The notes beneath the pieces were generated by a model that saw nothing but the letters and a program-made list of their open reading frames with translations, did not search any database and was not told the origin of the DNA. A stretch of 7,962 bases of DNA from an uncultured Propionibacteriaceae bacterium (GTDB taxonomy: Bacteria > Actinomycetota > Actinomycetes > Propionibacteriales > Propionibacteriaceae): assembly GCA_945875065.1 (NCBI GenBank), contig CAMCJC010000105.1:1-7962 (forward strand). The letters run 5' to 3'. The position numbers and the translations under genes are program-made. Below, piece by piece: positions 1-5,423 of this stretch. Every line of letters begins with the position of its first letter. Within the stretch, counting starts at the first letter, position 1.

Positions 1-408
1 TCCCCGCACTACACCTGCGGGCTCGTCCTCATCGGCGACGCCGGCGGCATGGTGAACCCGTTCAACGGCGAGGGCATTGCCTACGCGATGGAGTCCGCCG
101 AACTGGCGGCCGACGCGATCGCCGAGGCGAAGGCCCGCGGCTTCGGCAGCGACTCCGCCGAGCGCGCCCTCCAGGGCTACCGCACCCAGCTGCGCGCCAG
201 CCTTGGCGGCTACTACCGGCTCGGCACGATTTTCGTGAAACTCATCGGCGACCCCCGGATCATGCACCTGTGCACGACCTACGGGCTGCCGCACAAGACT
301 CTGATGCGTTTCGTGATGAAGCTGCTGGCGAACCTCACGGACCGGCACGACGGCGACGCCATGGATCGCATCATCAACGCGCTTAGCAAGGTGGCTCCGT
401 CGGCGTGA
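1..408 (+). CDS. FAD-dependent geranylgeranyl reductase / menaquinone reductase family protein, C-terminal part
   Basis: The 5' end lies outside the window; 135 residues in frame with position 1 are visible, ending at TGA 406-408. Near the start of the visible part is the motif GDAGG (visible residues 12-16), followed by NPFNGEGI (19-26). This is the second FAD-contacting signature of the geranylgeranyl reductase/PHBH-fold flavoproteins. The remainder is a mostly helical C-terminal domain with no further motif I can name. Known family members in actinobacteria (for example mycobacterial MenJ) saturate an isoprene unit in the menaquinone side chain; others reduce geranylgeranyl lipids. The gene sits 34 bases upstream of nuoA on the same strand, so a role in making the quinone used by complex I is a reasonable inference. 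The substrate cannot be read from this fragment. Family assignment is firm; the exact activity is not. Confidence 0.85.
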   Translation, partial: SPHYTCGLVLIGDAGGMVNPFNGEGIAYAMESAELAADAIAEAKARGFGSDSAERALQGYRTQLRASLGGYYRLGTIFVKLIGDPRIMHLCTTYGLPHKTLMRFVMKLLANLTDRHDGDAMDRIINALSKVAPSA

Positions 409-430
409 CGGGACCGGACGGGAAAGTGGA

Positions 431-435
431 AGGAA
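431..435 (+). promoter_or_regulatory. Ribosome binding site of nuoA
   Basis: AGGAA lies 7 bases before the GTG at 443 and supports that start. The 34-base gap 409-442 holds this site and nothing resembling a hairpin terminator or an obvious promoter, so nuoA may be co-transcribed with the upstream reductase or use a promoter inside it. Confidence 0.6.
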
Positions 436-442
436 TGGAACA

Positions 443-802
443 GTGAACCTCTACATCCCCATCATCGGGATGGTTGCGCTCGCCACCGGATTCGTCGTGG
501 TGTCGATGATCCTGAGTGTCTTCGTGGGTCCTGGCCGATACAACCGCGCCAAGTACGACCAGTACGAGTGCGGTATCCAGCCGACCCCGCAACCGGTCGG
601 AGGCGGCCGGTTCCCGGTCAAGTACTACGTGATCGCGATGCTCTACATCGTTTTCGACATCGAGATCGTGTTCCTCTACCCGTGGGCCGTCACATACCAC
701 GGGCTCGGAGGCTTCGGCGTCGTCTCGATGCTGCTGTTCATCGTGACGGTGCTGGTGGCCTACTTCTACGTCAAGCGCCGCGGCGGCCTCGACTGGGACT
801 GA
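443..802 (+). CDS. nuoA: NADH-quinone oxidoreductase subunit A
   Basis: Small membrane subunit of complex I, located beside the quinone tunnel where the peripheral and membrane arms meet. The 119-residue protein has three hydrophobic segments, at about residues 3-28, 61-83 and 89-110. This is the expected NuoA topology. The loop between segments 1 and 2 carries the conserved YECG (41-44). Segment 2 carries FDIE (71-74), whose acidic residues are typical of NuoA/ND3. The start is GTG at 443, supported by AGGAA seven bases upstream and by the N-terminus beginning just before the first membrane helix. The length is slightly short of proteobacterial NuoA but normal for actinobacteria. It is the first gene of the nuo operon and is followed 12 bases later by nuoB. 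Confidence 0.97.
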   Translation: MNLYIPIIGMVALATGFVVVSMILSVFVGPGRYNRAKYDQYECGIQPTPQPVGGGRFPVKYYVIAMLYIVFDIEIVFLYPWAVTYHGLGGFGVVSMLLFIVTVLVAYFYVKRRGGLDWD

Positions 803-807
803 GAGGG
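801..807 (+). promoter_or_regulatory. Ribosome binding site of nuoB (decides the start)
   Basis: GAGAGGG overlaps the nuoA stop codon and lies 7 bases before ATG 815. An in-frame TTG at 809 would be only one base away from this site, so ATG 815 is the better start. Confidence 0.6.
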
Positions 808-814
808 ATTGCAA

Positions 815-1369
815 ATGGGTATCGAAGAGAAGCTGCCTAGCGGCCTGATGCTGACCACGGTCGAGGGGCTCTTCGGCTGGTTCCGGCAGGCGTCGTTCTG
901 GCCCGTGACGATGGGCCTGGCCTGCTGCGCCATCGAGATGATGGCCTACGCGACGCCCCGGTTCGATTCGGCCCGCTGGGGCCAGGAGGTCTTCCGGGCG
1001 TCGCCGCGTCAGGCGGACCTGATGCTGGTCTCCGGGCGGCTGTCGCAGAAGATGGCCCCCATCGTCCGTCAGGTCTACGACCAGATGCCGAATCCCAAGT
1101 GGGTCATCTCGATGGGCGCGTGCGCGTCGTCGGGCGGCATGTTCAACAACTACGCAATCGTCCAGGGCTGCGACCACGTCGTCCCCGTCGACATCTACGT
1201 GCCCGGCTGCCCGCCGCGCCCCGACACTCTCATCGACGCGATGATCAAGCTTCGTAAGCAGGTCTCCAAGCATCCGATCGGGCCGAACGAGGCCGCCATC
1301 ATCGCTGAGCGCGAGAAGGCCGCCCTCGAGGCCCCCGCTGCCCACGAGCTGAAGGGACTCATGCGATGA
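815..1369 (+). CDS. nuoB: NADH-quinone oxidoreductase subunit B (cluster N2 subunit)
   Basis: Carries the terminal [4Fe-4S] cluster N2, which passes electrons to the quinone at the interface with NuoD. From ATG 815 the protein is 184 residues and begins MGIEEKLPSG, as actinobacterial NuoB proteins do. The N2 ligands are visible: the adjacent cysteines C37 and C38 in GLACCAIEM, C103 in GACASSGG, and C132 in PGCPPRP. The tandem cysteine pair is a hallmark of the family. The C-terminal tail after about residue 150 is charged and helical. A TTG at 809 would add two residues but fits the Shine-Dalgarno spacing poorly. The stop codon overlaps the nuoC start by four bases (ATGA), so translation is probably coupled. 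Confidence 0.97.
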   Translation: MGIEEKLPSGLMLTTVEGLFGWFRQASFWPVTMGLACCAIEMMAYATPRFDSARWGQEVFRASPRQADLMLVSGRLSQKMAPIVRQVYDQMPNPKWVISMGACASSGGMFNNYAIVQGCDHVVPVDIYVPGCPPRPDTLIDAMIKLRKQVSKHPIGPNEAAIIAEREKAALEAPAAHELKGLMR

Positions 1370-2043
1370 GTGACGAGTTGACCCCGCAGACGCCTGCCCC
1401 GGTCGCTCCGGTCTTCGAGACGAAGAAGGGCATGTGGAGCCGTGGTTCCGGCGATACGTCCGGCTACGGCAACATTGAGCGTCGCGTAGCGATGCCCGGC
1501 CAGACGGCCGGCCCCTTCGGACAGCCATGGGACGCGGTCCATGCCCGCGCCACCGAGCTGCTGCCCTTCCTGGACGGCGGCCTGGTGCTGTTCGACCGCG
1601 GTGAGCTGACGATCTTCGTACCCCGCGAACGCATTCAGGAAGCCGTGCGGGCCTTCCGTGACGACGCCCACCTGCGCTTCGAGATCTGCGTCTCGGTCAG
1701 CGGCGTCCACTACCCTCAGCAGACCGGCGCGGAACTGCACGTCGTCTACCACCTGCTCTCGATCACCCATAACCGCCGGGTGCGGCTCGAGGTCACCTGC
1801 CCCGAGGGCGACGCCCACGTGCCGTCGATCGTCGCGACCTATCCGATGGCGGACTGGCACGAGCGGGAAACGTGGGACATGTTCGGCATCGAGTTCGACG
1901 GGCACCCCGGCCTGACCCGCATCCTCATGCCCGACGACTGGGTCGGGCACCCGCAGCGGAAGGACTATCCGCTCGGCGGCGTCGACATCCAGTACAAGGG
2001 CGCGACCGTGCCCGCCCCCGACCAGCGGAGGACGTACAACTGA
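1366..2043 (+). CDS. nuoC: NADH-quinone oxidoreductase subunit C
   Basis: The 30-kDa-type subunit of the connecting module. It has no cofactor and packs against NuoD and NuoB. The 225-residue protein ends its conserved core with the family signature WHERETWDMFGI (about 164-175), followed by GHPGLTRILMPDDW and KDYPLGG (199-205). The first ~55 residues are a Pro- and Gly-rich extension containing SGDTSGYG, a feature I associate with actinobacterial NuoC. nuoC and nuoD are separate genes here, unlike the fused nuoCD of enterobacteria. The ATG at 1366 overlaps the nuoB stop, with AAGGG at 1352-1356 as a modest ribosome binding site. The stop TGA shares one base with the nuoD start. Confidence 0.96.
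   Translation: MSDELTPQTPAPVAPVFETKKGMWSRGSGDTSGYGNIERRVAMPGQTAGPFGQPWDAVHARATELLPFLDGGLVLFDRGELTIFVPRERIQEAVRAFRDDAHLRFEICVSVSGVHYPQQTGAELHVVYHLLSITHNRRVRLEVTCPEGDAHVPSIVATYPMADWHERETWDMFGIEFDGHPGLTRILMPDDWVGHPQRKDYPLGGVDIQYKGATVPAPDQRRTYN
2027..2032 (+). promoter_or_regulatory. Ribosome binding site of nuoD
   Basis: GGAGGA inside the end of nuoC, 10 bases before ATG 2043. It argues against the upstream in-frame ATG at 1872, which would run through the conserved end of nuoC. Confidence 0.55.
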
Positions 2044-3371
2044 TGAGCACCGATTACTTCAAGGGCGACGTCGAGGCCGATCGCGTCTACCTCGCGCAGG
2101 GTGGCGACTGGTCCGAGATCGCGGCCTCGCAGGCCGAGCGCGGCGACGAGACGATCGTCGTAAACATGGGGCCGCAGCACCCGTCGACGCACGGCGTGCT
2201 TCGCCTCATCCTTGAAATGGACGGCGAGACCGTCACCCACATCCGGCCCGGCATCGGCTTCCTCCACACGGGCATCGAGAAGAACATGGAGTACAAGACC
2301 TGGACCCAGGGGGTGGCGTTCTGCACCCGCATGGACTATGTCGCGCCCCTGTTCAATGAGGCCGTCTACTGCCTCGCGGTCGAGAAGCTGCTCGGGATCA
2401 CCGACGATATCCCGGAGCGCGCATCGATCATCCGTGTGCTGATGATGGAGTTGAACCGGATCGCGTCACACCTGGTGGCGATGGGCACCGGCGGCATGGA
2501 GATCGGCGCGCTGACCGTGATGACTATCGCGTTCCGCGAGCGGGAGTTGATCCTCGACTTCTTCGAGGCGATTTCCGGCACTCGCATGAACCACGCGTTC
2601 ATCCGGCCGGGTGGCGTCGCGAACGACGTCCCCGAGGGCGGCATCGAGCAGTTGCGCAGCCTCGTTGCTTGGCTGAAGAAGCACCTGCCCGAGTACGCCA
2701 CGTTCTGCAACGAGAACCCGATCTTCAAGCTCCGCATGCAGGGGATCGCGAAGCTCGACCTTACTGCCTGCATGATGATGGGCATCACCGGCCCGATCCT
2801 GCGGTCGACCGGCTATGAATGGGATCTCCGAAAGAGCCAGCCGTACTGTGGCTACGAGACCTATGAGTTCGACGTCGTGACCTGGGACACGCAGGACGCC
2901 TACGGCCGCTTCCGCATCCGCCTGCAGGAATGCTGGGAGTCGCTGAAGATCGTCGAACAGTGCATCGATCGCCTCGAGAAGACCCAGGGCCAGCCAGTCA
3001 TGGTCGGCGACAAGAAGATCGCGTGGCCGGCATCGCTGGCGCTCGGCCCCGACGGCCAGGGCAACAGTTTCGAGCACGTTCGCCACATCATGGGCGAGTC
3101 GATGGAGGCCCTCATCCATCACTTCAAGATCGTTACCGAGGGCTTCAAGGTGCCCGTCGGGCAGGTCTACCAGGCCGTCGAGTCGCCGAAGGGCGAACTG
3201 GGCTGCACCGTCGTCTCCGATGGCGGCACGCGCCCCTACCGGGCTCACTTCCGCGACCCCGGCTTCAACCACTTGCAGTCCGTGCCGCTGATGTGTGAGG
3301 GCGGCATGATTTCCGATGTCGTCGTCGCCGTGGCGAGCATCGACCCGGTTCTTGGAGGTGTCGATCGATGA
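2043..3371 (+). CDS. nuoD: NADH-quinone oxidoreductase subunit D (49-kDa-type, quinone site)
   Basis: Forms most of the quinone-reduction chamber together with NuoB. It is 442 residues, the usual size for an unfused NuoD. HPSTH (46-50) supplies the second histidine H50, and TRMDY (95-99) supplies Y99. Their 49-residue spacing equals that of the known quinone-headgroup His/Tyr pair in characterised homologues. HTGIEKNMEY (75-84) is the 49-kDa subunit signature. Remnants of its [NiFe]-hydrogenase ancestry are expected in this family, but no metal-binding cysteine pairs are seen. The start ATG at 2043 overlaps the nuoC stop by one base (TGATG) and has GGAGGA upstream. An extension to 1872 is open but only overlaps nuoC out of frame. 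The stop overlaps nuoE by four bases. Confidence 0.97.
   Translation: MSTDYFKGDVEADRVYLAQGGDWSEIAASQAERGDETIVVNMGPQHPSTHGVLRLILEMDGETVTHIRPGIGFLHTGIEKNMEYKTWTQGVAFCTRMDYVAPLFNEAVYCLAVEKLLGITDDIPERASIIRVLMMELNRIASHLVAMGTGGMEIGALTVMTIAFRERELILDFFEAISGTRMNHAFIRPGGVANDVPEGGIEQLRSLVAWLKKHLPEYATFCNENPIFKLRMQGIAKLDLTACMMMGITGPILRSTGYEWDLRKSQPYCGYETYEFDVVTWDTQDAYGRFRIRLQECWESLKIVEQCIDRLEKTQGQPVMVGDKKIAWPASLALGPDGQGNSFEHVRHIMGESMEALIHHFKIVTEGFKVPVGQVYQAVESPKGELGCTVVSDGGTRPYRAHFRDPGFNHLQSVPLMCEGGMISDVVVAVASIDPVLGGVDR
3354..3358 (+). promoter_or_regulatory. Ribosome binding site of nuoE
   Basis: GGAGG within the last codons of nuoD, 9 bases before ATG 3368. Confidence 0.55.
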
Positions 3372-3751
3372 GCGGTCACTTCACGCACGATTTCCCCGAG
3401 TCGGGCTCGGTCGACTACTCCGATCAGTCCACCAACCTTGACGCTACCGCTGAGGCCGAACTGCGGGAACTGGCTAGCCGCTACCCGCAGCCCCGCTCCG
3501 CATTGCTGCCGATGCTGCACTTGGTGCAGTCGTACGACGGACGCGTGAGCCCCCGCGGTATTGAGCTGTGTGCCGAGATCCTCGGCATCACCACCGCGCA
3601 GGTCTCGGGCGTCGCCACGTTCTACACGATGTACAAGCGCAAGCCGGCCGGACGCAACCACCTTGGCGTGTGCACCACGGCGCTGTGCGCCGTCATGGGC
3701 GGCGACATCCTGCTGGAGCGCGCGAAGGAAAAGCTCGGCATCGACGAGGGC

Positions 3752-3775
3752 CAGCACGCCTTGCGTGCGGCAAAG
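3752..3775 (+). other. Frame-change zone within nuoE
   Basis: The frame in use before this interval (codons starting at 3740, 3743 and so on) encodes GIDEGQ, and the frame in use after it (codons starting at 3766, 3769, 3772) encodes CGKVSLERL. The move is -1, as if one base were missing. A single C lost near 3763-3765 would restore ...LPCGKV..., and a single A lost from the AAA run at 3772-3774 would restore ...AAKVSL.... The sequence itself does not choose between these positions. Confidence 0.85.
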
Positions 3776-4095
3776 TTTCGCTCGAGCGCCTCGAATGCAA
3801 CGCCGCCTGCGATTACGCGCCCGTGGCGATGGTCAACTGGGAGTTCTTCGACAACATGACTCCCGAGAAGATCGACGAGTTGATCGAGAAGCTGATGAAC
3901 GGCGAGGAGGTCGTCGCTTCGCGGGGCGCCACCATCACGTCCTGGAAGGAAGCCGAGCGGGTCCTCGCCGGCTTCCCCGACGGCCGCGCCGACGAGGGAC
4001 CGTCCGCCGGCCATGCGTCCTGCCTGGGGCGCCGTATCGCCGCCGAGCGCGGCTGGAGCGCCCCCGATCCGAACAACCTTCCCGCGCCGGAGCCG

Positions 4096-4102
4096 AAGGA
4101 GG
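4096..4102 (+). promoter_or_regulatory. Strong ribosome binding site of nuoF
   Basis: AAGGAGG, a near-perfect anti-16S match, lies 7 bases before GTG 4110 and fixes that start. It is the strongest site in the window and could let nuoF be initiated even if ribosomes leave nuoE early. Confidence 0.75.
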
Positions 4103-4109
4103 AGTCGAA

Positions 4110-5423
4110 GTGACTGACCTGCTCACCCCTGTGCTCAGCGAGCAGTGGGGACAGGACCGCTCCTGGAAGCTGGGCCGCTACGAGGCGACCGGCGGGTACC
4201 GGGCGCTCCGCAAGGCCCTGGCGATGCAGCCGTTAGAGCTGATCGACCTGGTCAAGGAGGCTGGGCTCCGCGGTCGCGGTGGCGCGGGTTTCCCGACCGG
4301 CATGAAGTGGAGCTTCGTGCCGCAGGACAACCCGAACCCGAAGTACCTCGTGGTCAACGCCGACGAGTCGGAGCCGGGAACCTGCAAGGACATGCCGCTG
4401 CTGATGGCCTCCCCGCACACCCTCGTCGAGGGCGTGTTGATCTCGGCTTATGCGATCGGCTCGAAGCAGGCGTTCATCTACTGCCGCGGCGAGGTCCTGC
4501 ACGTCATTCGCCGCCTCCAGCAGGCGGTGAAGGAGGCCTACGAGGCCGGTTACGCGGGCAAGAACGTCATGGGCACCGGTAGGGACATCGATGTGATCGT
4601 CCACGCCGGCGCCGGCGCCTACATCTGCGGTGAGGAGACGGCCCTCCTCGATTCCCTCGAAGGGCGTCGCGGCCAGCCCCGTCTGCGCCCGCCGTTCCCG
4701 GCCGTCGCCGGCCTGTACGCGTCGCCTACCGTCATCAACAACGTCGAGTCGATCGCTTCGGTGCCGAGTATCGTCGCCAACGGGGCGGCGTGGTTCCAGG
4801 CGATGGGCACGGAGAAGTCGAAGGGCATGACGATCTACTCCCTGTCCGGGCACGTCGCGAACGCCGGTCAGTTCGAGGCGCCGATGGGCATCACGATGCG
4901 TCAGCTCCTCGACCTGGCGGGCGGTATCCGCGCCGGGCACGAGCTGAAGTTCTTCACCCCGGGCGGCTCCTCGACGCCGATCCTGACCCCCGCCAGCCTC
5001 GACGTCCCGCTCGACTACGAGGGCATGGCGTCGGCCGGCACGATGCTCGGCACGAAGGCCCTACAGGTGTTCGACGAGACCACCTCGGTGGTTCGTACGA
5101 CACTCCGCTGGGTCGAGTTCTACAAGCACGAGTCGTGCGGCAAGTGCACCCCGTGCCGCGAGGGCTCGTGGTGGCTCGTGCAGCTGCTGATGCGCTTCGA
5201 AGCCGGCACAGCCGAGGAGGGAGACGTCGACAAGCTGCTAGATATCTGCGACAACATCGGAGGCAAGTCGTTCTGCGCCCTCGCCGACGGTGCGGTCGCC
5301 TGCACCCGGAGCGCGGTCAACAACTTCCGCTCCGAGTTCGAGCAGGGCTACCACACGCCCGCCTGGGAGCTGTTCCCCTACGCGAAGAGCGCGCTGTTCA
5401 CCACGGAAGGAGACGCCCGGTGA
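4110..5423 (+). CDS. nuoF: NADH-quinone oxidoreductase subunit F (NADH- and FMN-binding, 51-kDa-type)
   Basis: Oxidises NADH and passes electrons through FMN to cluster N3. The protein has 437 residues, as expected for the family. GRGGAGFPTG (55-64) is the glycine-rich NADH/FMN loop. NADESEPGT (83-91) is the second conserved cofactor-binding signature, and GAGAYICGEET (167-177) the third. The [4Fe-4S] N3 ligands are C343, C346 and C349 in ESCGKCTPCREG, with C389 in KSFCALADG, giving Cx2Cx2C plus a distant Cys. The start is GTG 4110, overlapping the nuoE stop by four bases (GTGA) and preceded by AAGGAGG. The open frame extends upstream to 3561, but only as an out-of-frame overlap of nuoE. The stop overlaps nuoG by four bases. 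No key residue is missing. Confidence 0.97.
   Translation: MTDLLTPVLSEQWGQDRSWKLGRYEATGGYRALRKALAMQPLELIDLVKEAGLRGRGGAGFPTGMKWSFVPQDNPNPKYLVVNADESEPGTCKDMPLLMASPHTLVEGVLISAYAIGSKQAFIYCRGEVLHVIRRLQQAVKEAYEAGYAGKNVMGTGRDIDVIVHAGAGAYICGEETALLDSLEGRRGQPRLRPPFPAVAGLYASPTVINNVESIASVPSIVANGAAWFQAMGTEKSKGMTIYSLSGHVANAGQFEAPMGITMRQLLDLAGGIRAGHELKFFTPGGSSTPILTPASLDVPLDYEGMASAGTMLGTKALQVFDETTSVVRTTLRWVEFYKHESCGKCTPCREGSWWLVQLLMRFEAGTAEEGDVDKLLDICDNIGGKSFCALADGAVACTRSAVNNFRSEFEQGYHTPAWELFPYAKSALFTTEGDAR
5405..5413 (+). promoter_or_regulatory. Ribosome binding site of nuoG
   Basis: GGAAGGAGA at the end of nuoF, 6 bases before GTG 5420. It fixes that start rather than the long upstream open frame reaching back to 4790. 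Confidence 0.65.

Larger units (their letters stand above)
3368..4113 (+). pseudogene. nuoE: NADH-quinone oxidoreductase subunit E (24-kDa-type), reading frame broken by a -1 shift
   Basis: The NuoE subunit binds [2Fe-2S] cluster N1a beside NuoF in the NADH-oxidising arm. Starting at ATG 3368, the first frame gives the helical N-terminal domain (LLPMLHLVQ, then GVATFYTMY) and the first ligand pair C102 and C107 in GVCTTALC. After LGIDEGQ (about 3740-3754) homology in this frame ends, and an unrelated tail runs to TGA 3857-3859, giving 163 residues. In the -1 frame, conserved NuoE resumes: GKVSLERLECNAACDYAP holds the second ligand pair (codons 3796-3798 and 3808-3810), then MVNWEFFDN and an actinobacterial-type C-terminal tail to TGA 4111-4113. 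Joined with one base restored, the protein would be 248 residues, close to the usual actinobacterial length. Both halves look under normal constraint, so the lesion is either a sequence error or recent. Identity as nuoE is certain; whether a functional product is made is not. Confidence 0.93.

Noticed and set aside
383..1528. Long minus-strand open frame (381 codons) opposite nuoA, nuoB and the start of nuoC
   Set aside because: Composition is low-complexity (rich in Arg, Asp, His, Val) as expected for the complement of high-GC genes. It has no recognisable domain, and the + strand genes beneath it are unmistakable.
2466..3272. Minus-strand open frame (268 codons) opposite nuoD
   Set aside because: It is an antisense shadow of a conserved gene created by GC-rich third positions; no family features are seen.
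3561..4109. Upstream extension of the nuoF frame, suggesting a NuoE-F fusion
   Set aside because: The extended part is a third-frame shadow of nuoE containing none of the NuoE motifs, so it is not a fusion. nuoF starts at GTG 4110 behind AAGGAGG.
3829..4113. Separate small gene starting at ATG 3829 encoding only the NuoE C-terminus
   Set aside because: No ribosome binding site precedes 3829, and conserved NuoE residues including the second cysteine pair lie upstream of it in the same frame, so it is the continuation of the broken gene.
4608..4619. Perfect 12-base palindrome GGCGCCGGCGCC
   Set aside because: It encodes the conserved Ala-Gly-Ala-Gly loop of NuoF with preferred GC-rich codons and is best explained by coding constraint.
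4790..5419. Upstream extension of the nuoG frame by about 210 codons
   Set aside because: The extension is out-of-frame nuoF sequence with Arg-rich nonsense composition. The ribosome binding site at 5405-5413 and the ferredoxin-domain N-terminus place the start at 5420.
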